Shown: piece by piece, positions 44,959-55,613 of the stretch | Layout of the letters: each line of letters begins with the position of its first letter | Position numbering within the stretch: the first letter of the stretch is position 1 | Assembly (NCBI RefSeq): GCF_900142105.1 | Contig: NZ_FQZS01000009.1 | Location: forward strand, 62,001-126,000 | Length of the DNA stretch: 64,000 nt | Direction: 5' to 3' | DNA from: Lutispora thermophila DSM 19022 | GTDB taxonomy: Bacteria > Bacillota > Clostridia > Lutisporales > Lutisporaceae | Made by a program: the position numbers and the translations under genes | The notes under the pieces: generated by a model | What the model saw: only the letters and a program-made list of their open reading frames with translations | The model's database searches: none | What the model was told of the DNA's origin: nothing

Positions 44959-45540
44959 TTATTTCATATCATAGGCTCTGCCAATAAGCCCCTCATATCT
45001 GAAACAGTCCACCACATGGTCATTGACTAGGCCTGTTGCCTGCATATGAGCATACATGATAACAGGTCCCAGAAATTGAAAGCCTCTTTTCTTCATATCC
45101 TTGCTTATTATCTCTGATAACTCCGTCTTTGCAGGAAGCTCTGATAGGCTTTTCCAACTGTTTATAACAGGCTTGTGCCCTATGAATCCCCATATATAAT
45201 CGCAGAAGCTGCCGAACTCCTTTTGTATCTCAAGAAACCTTTTGGCATTGTTTATTGAAGCTCTGATTTTTCTTTCATTTCTTATGATGCCTTCATTTCT
45301 CATCAGCTCCTGTACTTTTTCTTCTCTGTAATTTGCCACTAATACAGGATCAAAATCATCATAGGCTTTTCTGTAGTTCTCCCTTCTTCTCAGTATGGTT
45401 ATCCAACTGAGTCCAGCCTGGGCAGACTCCAGCACAAGTAATTCGAATTGCTTCCTATCGTCGTAGACAGGCACTCCCCATTCCTCATCATGATACTTTA
45501 TGTATAATTCATCGTTACCGCACCAACTACACCGTTTCAT
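44959..45540 (-). CDS. tag: DNA-3-methyladenine glycosylase I
   Basis: About 193 residues. The N-terminus MKRCSWCGNDELYIKYHDEEWG gives the Cys and His zinc ligands of Tag, and VNDHVVDCFRY near the end supplies the rest. It removes 3-methyladenine from alkylated DNA, leaving an abasic site. The ATG at 45538-45540 follows GGAGGGG; a longer frame upstream lacks a site. Repeat copy G lies just upstream. Confidence 0.94.
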   Translation of the reverse strand: MKRCSWCGNDELYIKYHDEEWGVPVYDDRKQFELLVLESAQAGLSWITILRRRENYRKAYDDFDPVLVANYREEKVQELMRNEGIIRNERKIRASINNAKRFLEIQKEFGSFCDYIWGFIGHKPVINSWKSLSELPAKTELSEIISKDMKKRGFQFLGPVIMYAHMQATGLVNDHVVDCFRYEGLIGRAYDMK

Positions 45541-45642
45541 TGCATCCCCTCCATTAGTGTTTATTGTCATGCATACCAATTATTACAATTGTCATTTAGG
45601 AAATTATATCACTAATATTTATATTCGTCCAATAGTTCATAA

Positions 45643-45752
45643 GTAAGAAAGGCTTCCTTTGTAAGCGTTTATAACAATCAATGAAGCCTTTCTTGAAACC
45701 CATTACGGAAAGTCAATATTAAGGTAGAATTATACTTTCCTATGGGTTATAA
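45643..45752 (+). repeat. Interspersed palindromic repeat, copy G
   Basis: Full-length copy: GTAAGAAAGGCTTCC, AATCAATGAAGCC, CTTGAAACCCATTACGG, then ACTTTCCTATGGGTTATAAG. It is closest to copy A in its second half (AAGGTAGAATTATACTT). Confidence 0.85.
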
Positions 45753-45799
45753 GAAAGGTGCTTCACAACTTTTTCACTAAAACCCCTATGGTTTCCTTG

Positions 45800-45838
45800 G
45801 GACTTTCCACGACTAGCTTGCATTCATGCTGGGCGCAC
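45800..45838 (-). mobile_element. Group II intron 5' remnant after a terminator
   Basis: The minus strand reads GTGCGCCCAGCATGAATGC and then CAAGCTAGTCGTGGAAAGTCCC, close to the 5' end of bacterial group II introns. It starts immediately after the terminator T-run of the SLH gene, the known target of class C introns. There is no reverse-transcriptase gene. Only the first part survives. Confidence 0.5.
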
Positions 45839-45840
45839 TA

Positions 45841-45876
45841 AAAATAGCGAGGCAGTTAAGACTGCTTCGCTATTTA
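45841..45876 (-). terminator. Terminator after the large SLH gene
   Basis: AAATAGCGAAGCAGT pairs with ACTGCCTCGCTATTT, followed by TTAG on the minus strand. The intron remnant begins right after it. Confidence 0.9.
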
Positions 45877-45910
45877 GATATATTCAATATTCCAGTCATA
45901 TATAAAAGGG

Positions 45911-48900
45911 CTAATCAACGACTATTTCCACAAAGCGCCTTAGAATTGTAGCTGCTTCTGCTTTTGTGACACTGCCCTTTGGATCGAATTTTCCATCTTC
46001 CTTGCCAATCATAATGCCGGCCTGTGCAATGCCTTTGACGGCATCTTTGGCCCATTTACTGATGTTGCTCTCATCAGTAAATGGGGTGTGCTGATTGGTA
46101 ACTGGCAGCGTGTAGCCTAAAGCCTTTGCGTAATTTTGCATCATCACCGCCATTTCTTCCCTTGTAATGGCAGTGCTGCCGTTGGCCACGTCGGTGAAGC
46201 TTGAAGTCTTGAAATTTGCCACATCCGCACCGGATAACTTGCCCAGTGCCGTTAGGAAATATGCTCTTGTGATCTCTTTATTGGGTTCAAATGTGGTGGA
46301 TGATACTCCTGAAAGTAGCCCCCGATTTACCACAAAGTCGATGTTATCCTTTGCCCATTGGTTTTTAGTATCCGCGAATAAAGCAGGTATTTTATAACCC
46401 ACACCATAGACCGAATTGCTGCTTCCGCTCCACATCATCCAGCCTTCTTCATATACTGAATTTCCCATCCATTCTATACCATGGTCTGTGACTTTGACTA
46501 TAAACAGATTGCCTTTGTTTTCACCTGATGCAGGGTTATACCTGATACCTCTGGTAATGGTGCCGCTGCCGAATGCCACAATTTCCTTACCATTGCCATC
46601 CCTAAAAATGATTTCGAAAACCGGGCGGTTTCCAATGACGGTTGCCGCCATGCCAGACACTTTGTATGGAGTCACTGTGATGGTCACATTGCCGGTAGAT
46701 TGACTATCTAGCATCTTGATGGCCTTTTCGTCCAGTGTAATTCTGTATATTACGCATTGTATGGTCAAGTTACTAATGCCTTGTGAAACCAGATTGTCTA
46801 TGGCTGAAGCCTCAATGGTGACAGTCATGGTCTTGATACCCTCAGATATATTGTCAAAGGCTAGAGCAATGCCATAGCTTTCTCGCCCAGACCACTTTTT
46901 CTTGACTTCACTGATTCCTTCTTTCACCATCTCATTGGTGATGTTTATGGTGAGATTACCTTTTTCATCAGGCTTATCTCTTAAGATTTTTCTTGCCAAG
47001 GTAGGCTTGTTGCCAATGGTATCAACAGTCCAGTCTCCTGACAAAGTGATGTTGGAGGATGAGTTTCCATAAGAGGATGATCGACCACCGGATGAACTAT
47101 ATCCGCTGTCATAACGCCATTGAGCCGTAACCGTAAGATCCTCCGTCACATTGCTAAAGTCCTTGTCCCATCCAATGAAGGTGTATCCATTGCGGACAAC
47201 GGTAGGAGCCATGGCCCCATTTCCCTTGGCAATGAGCTGGGTCAATTCACCGCCGCCTGTACGGGTGCCTCCATTTAGATTAAAGGTTACTTTATAGATT
47301 TCTTCCACTACTTTCACCTTTCGGCTGACCTCCGTACTGCTGGGCAAAGTCAGCCATTGAGGCGGATTAACATATATGACGGTTCCTTTAAAGGTCTGTT
47401 CGTTGCCTGCCCGGGTTCTGTCCAGCGTTATATCCTTGTCCCAACCAATGGCATAGTCAACCGATACATCATCTATACCCTTAATGGTTATGCTGCCCTT
47501 TATGGGCAAAACGCTTTCTCCCAAATCATCGGCTGTAGCAGCCGGATTCTCGTTTCTTGCCACCTGTACTTCATCGAAGACAGGGTTTTCCGCTGTAATG
47601 GGAGTAACAACGACCCTTATCCCTTCTATGGTCTTGCCATTGGCATCTATATTTTCATTGCCCTGGAGAGTGCCAATTACTTCATACTCTGCACCTTTGG
47701 CATTGTATGGCGTAATTGTTGCCCATGTGATAGGCAGTGTAGTCTTTATCGTATCAGTTGTGACAGAAACCTCATCAGGAAATTTTGCCAGTTGGATTAC
47801 TTCTTCCCCGTTTGTTGCATTTTTGGCCTCATACGCCGTCATCTCATCATTGTCTACAACTGTGTCAATGCTTTGTACCCTTGCCTTCTTAATAATATAT
47901 TTAACATCTTTTCTTATTCCCTTATATTGGCGTCTGAATATCAGGTCTAATGTCACCTCTCCGGCTTTTGTGCCTTTACTGGTTCCTGCTCCGTCTTTGC
48001 TGGTAATATTAACAATATAATCCTTGCCTTTCTCCAGTGCCATACCACCAATGACAAATTCCGGCTCGATTTTTTCGCCATTATAAGTAAAATCCCCTGT
48101 AACTTCCACTGTAGCATTTGAAAGATCTTGTTTGAGATAATCCTTTTCTATACTTGGTTGATCAAGCAGATCCTTGAAAATGGAAAGCACAGGGAGCATA
48201 TAATACTCAAAAACCCAATCTTCGCTCCAGCCTAAGCCCATCCAGAAACTTTCATCATAAATCCGGTCTAAACTTATGCTTTCTCCGTTCTTGTCATTTC
48301 TATTACCGTCATATACATATCCCTCATTAACCTCCATCTCTTCGAAAGCAACATTATCTAAAAGGGTGCCTTCAATTATTTTTCCTACAACACGTCCAGT
48401 ATCACTATAGCCTTTAACCATAGAATTCAATGCTGCGCAGTTTTGCACTGTTCCACTCTTAACACGTCCCACCACAGCACCTGCGCCAAGCGCACTGTTA
48501 ATATCTACATCAATTAACCTAACATTTTCTACTACACCACCATCAATGCATCCAAACAAACCAATGGAATCCATTAGATAATTGAAATCTGAAATTCCTC
48601 TATAATTAATTGTCAAGCCACTAATGCTATGGTCTTTGCCATCAAAATGACCTCTAAAGGATGCATCGTTAAAGGAAAAAGGTGCCTTCTCAATATATCT
48701 TCCGATGGGCTTCCAGCCCGCACCTTCGTTATAGGCCGAAAGGTCGATATCATTCATCAATTCATAATATGCACTGCTATAATGTTCATCTTTTGAACTC
48801 ACCAACTCCGCAAGCTTGGCAAGTTCCTCAGCAGTGTAAATTTTGTAGCGATTCTCCCATGTTCCCTCTCCATCAAAATAACTGCCGCTGCTTTGCAAAG

Positions 48901-49318
48901 ATATCCTGTCTTCTGTTTTGGAGATGACCACAGTGATGCATGGAAGTACTACACCCTCTGCCACTATATATCCTTCCCCCACAGCAGCCGTAAATACATA
49001 AGTCCCTTCTTGAGGTTCATCGGGATTATATGGCTCATTAATCTCCCAACTCACCGGGATTTGGACTGTTTCTCCATATACAGTGCCCGCCACCGTATCC
49101 GGAAATATGGGTGTCATGGTATTCTGAATACGAATATCCTCAGGCAGCTCGGCAAAAGCTGTGATCTCTTTTACCTGACTGGCAATGGCCTGTTCAGCAA
49201 GCCCTTCACCCTCTGACTAAGGTTCCTCGCCACCTTCCGCCAGCACTGCCATGGACAATTGATTAAATGAAAGAATCAGGATTAGTGCAATTGCTAAAAG
49301 CCTTTTGACATTTTTCGT
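45911..49318 (-). pseudogene. Large SLH surface protein with broken start and signal region
   Basis: A frame of about 1135 codons. At 49316-49318, at ideal spacing from GGAGGGGG, there is ACG where an ATG should be, followed by a normal signal peptide (KRLLAIALILILSFNQ). A TAG lies at 49217-49219 within the mature N-terminus. The rest (1068 codons from 49117) is intact but its first ATG has no ribosome binding site. It encodes surface Ig-like and beta-solenoid regions, a YxFxGWD InlB/Listeria-Bacteroides repeat near 650-700 of the intact part, and three SLH repeats at the C-terminus. It may be silent. Confidence 0.8.
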
Positions 49319-49639
49319 ATTTCCCCCTCCCTTAGTCTTCTCAGTTTAAGAAAGCAATGAAAACAAGCTCCGTTGCTTGCAGATTTCGTTGAAAAATTAT
49401 GGTTTACTATGCTGCACATATGCGATGAAATATACCAACACCCTTTAATTATAATTATATAAAAAAAAACTGTTAAAATCTCAAATGGCGAAATTAACCT
49501 CTTTTTTGACGAAAATGGAATAATTAAACACGGTCCTTTGAATTCAGTTCAATCACAATTGCTCCTGTCAATCCCTCTGGGCTTTTTCACAGTATGAAAG
49601 CCCCACTTCTTTCATACATAGCCGGGCACAATCCGGTAG
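49319..49639. other. Intergenic region before serS; one hairpin only
   Basis: GGGCTTT...AAAAGCCC (49578-49605) is a small hairpin. I see no gene or promoter of note. Confidence 0.5.
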
Positions 49640-49687
49640 CATATATGTAATTGCTTCATACACTAGCTTGTACTCATGGTAGTATAC
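49640..49687 (-). mobile_element. Second group II intron-like remnant after a terminator
   Basis: The minus strand reads GTATACTACCATGAGTAC then AAGCTAGTG, matching the first remnant at CATGA-T-C-AAGCTAGT, and again starts immediately after a terminator T-run. It is more diverged than the first. Confidence 0.4.
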
Positions 49688-49730
49688 TAAAAAATGACGC
49701 CAATCATATATAAAACGATTAGCGCCATTT
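49688..49730 (-). terminator. Terminator of serS
   Basis: AAATGGCGCTAATCG pairs with GATTGGCGTCATTT, followed by TTTTAG on the minus strand, about 50 bases past the stop. Confidence 0.85.
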
Positions 49731-49777
49731 GATTCTTAGTTCTTTATTCTATTTGCTTGACAGCCAACACATGGTCT

Positions 49778-51049
49778 TTATTTGCTTATCTTTTCCAATC
49801 CGGCCATGTAAGGTCTCAATACTTCCGGTATAATTACACTTCCGTCTTCCTGCTGGTAATTTTCCAGTATGGCTGCCACGGTTCTGCCTACTGCCACACC
49901 TGAACCATTGAGGGTATGGACAAACCTAGCCTTATCCTTTGGATTTTCCTTAAATTTAATATCTGCTCTTCTGGCCTGGAAGTCCTCAAAGTTGCTGCAG
50001 CTTGAGATTTCCACATATCTGTTGTAACTGGGCATCCAAACTTCCAAATCGTAGGTCTTGGCTGATGAGAATCCTAAATCTCCTGCACACAAGCATACAA
50101 CTCTATAGGGTAAACCTAATAGTTGGAGAATTCTCTCTGCATCATTGGTTAACGATTCAAGCTCTTCATAGGAATGATCCGGATGAGCGAATTTAACCAA
50201 TTCAACCTTGTTAAACTGATGCTGTCTGATAAGCCCTCTTGTATCTCTTCCTGCAGATCCGGCTTCTGCTCTGAAGCAGGCACTATATGCCGTATATTTT
50301 ATTGGAAGTTTAGTTCCATCCAATATTTCTTCTCTGTGTATGTTGGTAACAGGAACTTCTGCTGTTGGTATCAGGTAATAATCAGTGTTGTTTACCTTAA
50401 ACATATCCTCTTCAAATTTAGGCAGTTGCCCTGTGCCCTGCATGCTTCTGGTGTTGGCCATATAAGGTGGCAATATTTCAGTGTATCCATTGGCTATATG
50501 AGTATCCAGCATGAAGTTTATCAAGGCTCTTTCAAGTCTTGCTCCTAAACCTCTATAGAATGTGAATCTTGCACCCGTAACCTTTCCGGCTGTAGCAAAA
50601 TCCAATATACCCAGATTCTCTCCAATATCCCAGTGAGCTTTTGGTTCATAAGGGAATTTAGTAGGTTCTCCCCATCTTCTCATTTCTTTGTTGTCTGCAT
50701 CTGATTTGCCGTCCGGTATGCTGTCATTAGGTGTATTTGGTATGGTCATTAGTACTTGTGTTATCTTCTCTTCTATCTCTCTTACTTTGTCATCATCTTC
50801 CTTAATTTTATCGGATACAACTTTCATCTCGGCAATTAAATCATCTGCATGGCCCTTTGCCTTCTTGATTTTCGCAATTTCTTCTGATACTTTGTTTCTC
50901 TTAGCCTTCAGCTCTTCAACAGCTGCTAATATATCTCTTCTTTGCTCATCCAATTCCAAAACTTCAGCAATCCTGTATTCTCCGCCTCTTCTTTTGAGCT
51001 TTCTTATGACTTCTTCAGGATTGGCCCTGATTTCCTTAATATCCAGCAT
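49778..51049 (-). CDS. serS: Seryl-tRNA synthetase
   Basis: A 423-residue class II synthetase. The N-terminal coiled-coil arm (about 30-105) grips the long arm of tRNA-Ser. Class II motif 2 is [21 protein letters not shown] and motif 3 is [18 protein letters not shown]. It charges the serine tRNAs at 40.3 kb. The gene is preceded by a serine T-box and followed by a terminator. Confidence 0.96.
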   Translation of the reverse strand: MLDIKEIRANPEEVIRKLKRRGGEYRIAEVLELDEQRRDILAAVEELKAKRNKVSEEIAKIKKAKGHADDLIAEMKVVSDKIKEDDDKVREIEEKITQVLMTIPNTPNDSIPDGKSDADNKEMRRWGEPTKFPYEPKAHWDIGENLGILDFATAGKVTGARFTFYRGLGARLERALINFMLDTHIANGYTEILPPYMANTRSMQGTGQLPKFEEDMFKVNNTDYYLIPTAEVPVTNIHREEILDGTKLPIKYTAYSACFRAEAGSAGRDTRGLIRQHQFNKVELVKFAHPDHSYEELESLTNDAERILQLLGLPYRVVCLCAGDLGFSSAKTYDLEVWMPSYNRYVEISSCSNFEDFQARRADIKFKENPKDKARFVHTLNGSGVAVGRTVAAILENYQQEDGSVIIPEVLRPYMAGLEKISK

Positions 51050-51090
51050 AATCTCTTCCTCCTTATAAATTTATAAATATAAAAAATAAA

Positions 51091-51290
51091 ACCTTTCGCA
51101 CCCATAAAGGGACGAAAGGTTTTCCGCGTTGCCACCCTAATTAGCAGCATATACTGCTCTCTCAAGTATTTAACGGTATTTACCGTTCCTGTTCATCACA
51201 GGCTGCTCCGGGATGGAATTCAATGCCTTGCCCATCGGCTTCCACCAGCCGCCGACTCTCTTTAGGACAGTCGCATCTACTTTTTCCCAT
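51091..51290 (-). promoter_or_regulatory. T-box leader of serS (serine)
   Basis: On the minus strand AGAGAGTCGGCGG starts stem I, TTCCATCCCGGAG holds a likely UCC (Ser) specifier, and GGGTGGCAACGCGG is the T-box sequence. The terminator/antiterminator ACCTTTCG...CGAAAGGT with a T-run ends it. Uncharged tRNA-Ser would allow serS transcription. Confidence 0.92.
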
Positions 51291-51371
51291 CAATGCATTT
51301 CCAATATATGATTGTTATATATATTACTACTTATTATGAAAAATTTCAAGCTGTTTATTCAAAAATTTTGC

Positions 51372-52817
51372 CTAGTAGGCCTTTGCTATATAAATCATGT
51401 GCTCTGCCTTCTTGCCGCAGAATGGACATGTATCTCCCAAGTGCTCCTGTTCAAAAGGCATGCATCTTATGGTAGCTCCTGTTTCTTCCTTTAACTTATC
51501 TTCACATTCCCTGCTGCCACACCACATGGTCTTTACAAATCCGGGGTTTTCTTTCATTATCTTCTTTATTTCTTCATAATCTGTGGTTGTGTAAGTCTTT
51601 TGCTCTCTATTCTTCAGTGCAGTATTGAACATGGTCTGATGGATGTCGTCCAATATCTCTCCTACTTTTTCTGTCAAGCCTTCCATAGGTAATGTGAATT
51701 TCTCCAATGTGTCTCTTCTGACTGCTGTAACCTGACCCAATTCAATATCCTTCGGTCCTATTTCAAGTCTTAGAGGTACACCCTTCATCTCCCAATAGTT
51801 GAACTTCCAACCGGAGCTGTAGGTATCCCTATCATCTAATTCCACTCTAAAGTTCTTTGCTAATTCATTCTTGATTTCCATCGCCTTATCCAATACTCCT
51901 TCTTTATGGAAAGCTATTGGAAGAACCACAACTTGTATTGGCGCAACTCTTGGCGGCATCTTCAATCCTCTGTTATCTCCATGAACCATTATTATACCGC
52001 CTATGAGCCTTGTTGAAATACCCCAGGATGTGCTCCAGGCGTACTTTCTTACTCCGTCTTTGTCAAGGAATTGTATATCAAACATCTTGGCAAAATTCTG
52101 GCCTAGATTGTGAGATGTACCTGCCTGTAAGGCCTTACCGTCATGCATCATGGCTTCCATTGTATAGGTCTTATTGGCACCTGCAAATTTTTCCTTTTCG
52201 CTCTTTTGGCCAAGGATTACAGGCATAGCCAGTTCATCTTCTGCCACCTGTCTGTATACTTCCAACATCTTTAAGGTTTCTTCCTGAGCTTCTTCCTCAG
52301 TAGCATGGACTGTATGACCTTCCTGCCATAAGAATTCAGCAGTTCTTAGGAAAGGTCTTATTGTCTTTTCCCATCTGACTACATTGGCCCATTGATTTAT
52401 CAATACAGGCAAATCCCTGTAGGATTGAACCCATTTGGAATACATGGTGCAGATTATGGTCTCTGAAGTAGGTCTGATAAACAACTTCTCAGCAAGCTCC
52501 TCGTTGCCTCCATGAGTAACCCATAAAACTTCAGGAGCAAAACCTTCGAAGTGATCTGCTTCCTTCTTCAAAAAGCTTTCGGGAATCAACAGAGGAAAAT
52601 AAGCGTTCTTATGGCCTGTTTCCTTAAATCTTTTATCAGCCACCCTTTGAATGCCTTCCCATACTCCATAGCCGTAAGGCTTAATAACCATGCAACCTTT
52701 TACAGGCGCATAGTCTACCATGTCAGTTTTAAGTATTACATCCGTATACCATTGGGAAAAATCTTCTTCCATTGGGGTAATCTCTTTTACAAATTCCTGT
52801 TCTTTTTTATTACCCAT
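51372..52817 (-). CDS. proS: Prolyl-tRNA synthetase (archaeal/eukaryote-like type)
   Basis: About 481 residues. Class II motifs include the [14 protein letters not shown] region and [14 protein letters not shown]-terminal zinc-like domain has CGSRECED and [10 protein letters not shown]. The short form without an editing insert is typical of Clostridia. The ATG at 52815-52817 follows GGAGG; an upstream GTG is too close to it. A proline T-box precedes it. It charges tRNA-Pro. Confidence 0.95.
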   Translation of the reverse strand: MGNKKEQEFVKEITPMEEDFSQWYTDVILKTDMVDYAPVKGCMVIKPYGYGVWEGIQRVADKRFKETGHKNAYFPLLIPESFLKKEADHFEGFAPEVLWVTHGGNEELAEKLFIRPTSETIICTMYSKWVQSYRDLPVLINQWANVVRWEKTIRPFLRTAEFLWQEGHTVHATEEEAQEETLKMLEVYRQVAEDELAMPVILGQKSEKEKFAGANKTYTMEAMMHDGKALQAGTSHNLGQNFAKMFDIQFLDKDGVRKYAWSTSWGISTRLIGGIIMVHGDNRGLKMPPRVAPIQVVVLPIAFHKEGVLDKAMEIKNELAKNFRVELDDRDTYSSGWKFNYWEMKGVPLRLEIGPKDIELGQVTAVRRDTLEKFTLPMEGLTEKVGEILDDIHQTMFNTALKNREQKTYTTTDYEEIKKIMKENPGFVKTMWCGSRECEDKLKEETGATIRCMPFEQEHLGDTCPFCGKKAEHMIYIAKAY

Positions 52818-52861
52818 GTCTGTCACTCCTCCATTAAATGTTTTATATTAAAAAAATAAAC

Positions 52862-53085
52862 CTTCGTCTCCATAATGGGACGAAGGTTGTGTTCGTGGTA
52901 CCACCCAATTTAGCATGAAAAATCATGATCATGCCATCTCTAAGCCTTTAACGACGGCTAACCGGTTGATTCATCATCAACGACTCTGAGGCGGGTCGGA
53001 GTAGCTCTCACCTAAAAAACCTTTCAGCCCATGGGTTTTTCTCTCTGTCGGCTTGCTTGCTCCTCTTTCCTCTTCATTGCCGAAT
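52862..53085 (-). promoter_or_regulatory. T-box leader of proS (proline)
   Basis: The T-box sequence GGGTGGTACCACG and the ACCTTCGTCCC...GGGACGAAGGT-type terminator arms are clear on the minus strand. A CCG lies in the specifier position of stem I (CTACTCCGACC), matching proline. Confidence 0.88.
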
Positions 53086-53202
53086 ATGTTTTACGCTTAT
53101 TATATATTATTGCATCAATATCGTCAATAATATTTATTTTTTTATATAGCAATACATATTTCCATCAGAAGTTGCATAAAACAGTCCGTAGCAGTATCTC
53201 GC

Positions 53203-53352
53203 TCATTGGCTTCTATACTTGTCAAGCTCAAATCCCATATCTGATAATCGTTTCAAAACATATCTGTCTCCCCCATATGGACAGGTTGCTGCAAAGTTCA
53301 TTGAGCCATGTCTCTGTTGTTCCTGATAAGCTTTTTTCAGTTCTATGCTATT
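53203..53352 (-). pseudogene. Coding remnant after the DUF1015 gene
   Basis: A 49-codon frame, LKKAYQEQQRHGSMNFAATC then PYGGDRYVLKRLSDMGFEL, without a start or 5' part. It has natural-looking amino-acid use. Probably the tail of a fourth operon gene; family unknown. Confidence 0.4.
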
Positions 53353-53381
53353 TTATGAAAAAACGACCTTTTTACAATAGA

Positions 53382-54629
53382 TTATTCCAGTTCATGAATA
53401 AACAACCCGCTTCTCAACTTAGGTTCAAACCAGGTTGATTTTGGAGGCATTACTTTTCCCTGATCCGCTATTGTCATCAAATCCTCAACCCTTGTAGGGT
53501 AAAGTGCAAAGGCTACAGCCATTCTTTCTTCCACTCTTTTCTCCAGCTCTCCTAAACCTCTTATCCCTCCTACAAAATCTATTCTGTCATCAATCCTTGG
53601 GTCTTTTATGCCTAATACAGGATTTAATAGATTATCCTGCAATATGGATACATCCAGGCTTCCCACTGCATCCTCGTCATCATAGGTTCCTTCTTTGGCG
53701 GTAAGCTTATACCACTTGCGGTTGAGGTACATGCCGAAGTCATGTTTTTTTCGTGGCTTGTACTGTCTCTTATCTCCATGTTCCTCCACAATAAAGTTTT
53801 CTTTTATTTTTTCAAGGAATTCTTCTACAGTATAGTTATTTAGATCCTTAACTACCCTGTTATAGTCCATTATTTTAAGCTGATTATGAGGAAACAACAC
53901 TCCAAGGAAATAATTGAATTCTTCCTCGCCGGTATAGCTTTGGTTTTCCTCCCTCTTCATCATGGCAACCTTTACTGCAGAGGCAGCTCTGTGATGTCCA
54001 TCGGCAATGTATAAGTCATCTATGTTGTAAAACAAATATATAAGCTTATCTATGACCTGTTGGTCTTCAATGGCCCAAACCATGTGTTCTATGCCATCTT
54101 CTGCGGTAAAATCATATACTGGTGAATTTTTCCTCATCCAATTAGCTATTATTTCATCTATCTCTTTCTCCCCCTTGTACATTAGAAAAATAGGCCCTGT
54201 GTTTGCATTGCAATATTTTATATGATTTATTCTGTCCTTCTCCTTGTCTTCTCGAGTGTATTCATGTTTCTTAATTTTGTTATTTATATAGTCATCTACA
54301 GAAACACAACCAACCAGTCCCACTTGTTCATTGCCGTCCATAACCAGCTTGTATATATAAAGCATATCCTGCTTATCCTTCATGAGCCAACCTTTTTCCT
54401 CCATCATGCGAAGATTGTCTTTGGCTTTTTCATATACCCTCTTATCATAAATATCTATGGATTCATCAAGATCAATTTCGGCCTTGTCTACATGGAGGAA
54501 GGAATAGGGGTTGTCTTCCACCATCATCATGGCCTCCTGGCTGTTCATCACATCATAGGGCAATGCTGCTATCTTTGAAGCAAGCCCGGCTTTAGGTCTT
54601 ATTGCCTTAAAAGCTTTCAATACAGCCAT
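53382..54629 (-). CDS. DUF1015 family protein of the serine operon
   Basis: A 415-residue soluble protein of the DUF1015 family. The PYDVM near the start, DGHHRAASA (about 210) and a MPPKSTWFEPK near the end are conserved. ATG behind GGGAGG, overlapping the serA end by 23 bases, so the two are coupled. Position next to serA and an aminotransferase suggests a role in serine metabolism, but no activity is assigned here. Confidence 0.85.
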   Translation of the reverse strand: MAVLKAFKAIRPKAGLASKIAALPYDVMNSQEAMMMVEDNPYSFLHVDKAEIDLDESIDIYDKRVYEKAKDNLRMMEEKGWLMKDKQDMLYIYKLVMDGNEQVGLVGCVSVDDYINNKIKKHEYTREDKEKDRINHIKYCNANTGPIFLMYKGEKEIDEIIANWMRKNSPVYDFTAEDGIEHMVWAIEDQQVIDKLIYLFYNIDDLYIADGHHRAASAVKVAMMKREENQSYTGEEEFNYFLGVLFPHNQLKIMDYNRVVKDLNNYTVEEFLEKIKENFIVEEHGDKRQYKPRKKHDFGMYLNRKWYKLTAKEGTYDDEDAVGSLDVSILQDNLLNPVLGIKDPRIDDRIDFVGGIRGLGELEKRVEERMAVAFALYPTRVEDLMTIADQGKVMPPKSTWFEPKLRSGLFIHELE

Positions 54630-55548
54630 TTAACTTCCTCCCATCATAGTAATCAAGGATGATTTCTACTATTTCCTCCCCTATTCTTTCCTGGGCTTCC
54701 ATTGTAGAAGCTCCTATATGAGGTGTGCAGGATACCTTTTCATGGTTACAGAGAGGACAGTCTTTTGCAGGTTCTTTAACATATACATCCAGCGCAGCCC
54801 CTGCCAGCTTATCAGCATCCAGAGCTTCAAGCAAAGCTTCCTCGTCCACCACTCCTCCCCTTGCACAGTTTATTAGATAAGCTCCGTCCTTCATTTTGGC
54901 AATTTCTTCTCTTCCTATTACAGCCTTTCCACCAGTATAAGGAACATGAAGTGTAACAAAATCAGCACAAGCCAGCAATTCATCCATATCCATGTATCTA
55001 TAGCCATGATACTCCTTCAATTCTCCTGCTATGTCAGTATATATGACATTCATTCCTAATGCCTTTGCCCTTTTGGCAGTTTCCCTGCCAATTCTTCCAA
55101 ATCCTATGATTCCTAGGGTCTTACCACAAATCTCGACTCCTTCATAGGCCTTTTTATTCCATTGTCCCTGTCTCATGGTAATGTTGGAATTATGAATATA
55201 TCTTGCCAAGTTAATCATATGTCCTATAACCAGCTCGGCCACAGAGGCACTGCTGGCGTTGGGAGTATTTCTCACCATTATTCCTCTTGCCCTTGCATAG
55301 TCCACATCTATATTATCCAATCCAACACCGCCACGTATAATAAGCTTCAGCCTGCCTGTCTCACAGGCAGCATCTATTATGGACTTTTTCACCTTAGTAG
55401 CTGAACGAACTACCAATATGTCAAATTCCTTTATCTCCTTCATCAGCTCCTCAGGTTCATAGTGCTTTTCAACAATTTCAAATTCCATTTCCTTAAGCTT
55501 TTCTACTGCTGCTTTTTCCATTCCATCTGCAACCAATATTTTTAACAT
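54607..55548 (-). CDS. serA: D-3-phosphoglycerate dehydrogenase
   Basis: About 313 residues, the short form with no ACT regulatory domain. It oxidises 3-phosphoglycerate, the first step of serine synthesis. The NAD site is GIIGFGRIGRE, the substrate Arg is in LINCARGGVVDE, and the catalytic His is in CTPHIGAST. ATG at 55546-55548 after AAAGGAG. It lies 65 bases after the aminotransferase gene. Confidence 0.95.
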   Translation of the reverse strand: MLKILVADGMEKAAVEKLKEMEFEIVEKHYEPEELMKEIKEFDILVVRSATKVKKSIIDAACETGRLKLIIRGGVGLDNIDVDYARARGIMVRNTPNASSASVAELVIGHMINLARYIHNSNITMRQGQWNKKAYEGVEICGKTLGIIGFGRIGRETAKRAKALGMNVIYTDIAGELKEYHGYRYMDMDELLACADFVTLHVPYTGGKAVIGREEIAKMKDGAYLINCARGGVVDEEALLEALDADKLAGAALDVYVKEPAKDCPLCNHEKVSCTPHIGASTMEAQERIGEEIVEIILDYYDGRKLNGCIESF

Positions 55549-55613
55549 AATTTCATCTCCTTTTATCAATTAACCTTTATAATCTTTATAATCGCTGCTC
55601 CTGTACCATCATT

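Noticed and set aside
10011-49219. Recoding of TAG as an amino acid (for example pyrrolysine)
   Set aside because: TAG ends normal genes in this window, such as the [2Fe-2S] and SRAP genes, and TAA and TGA also interrupt frames.
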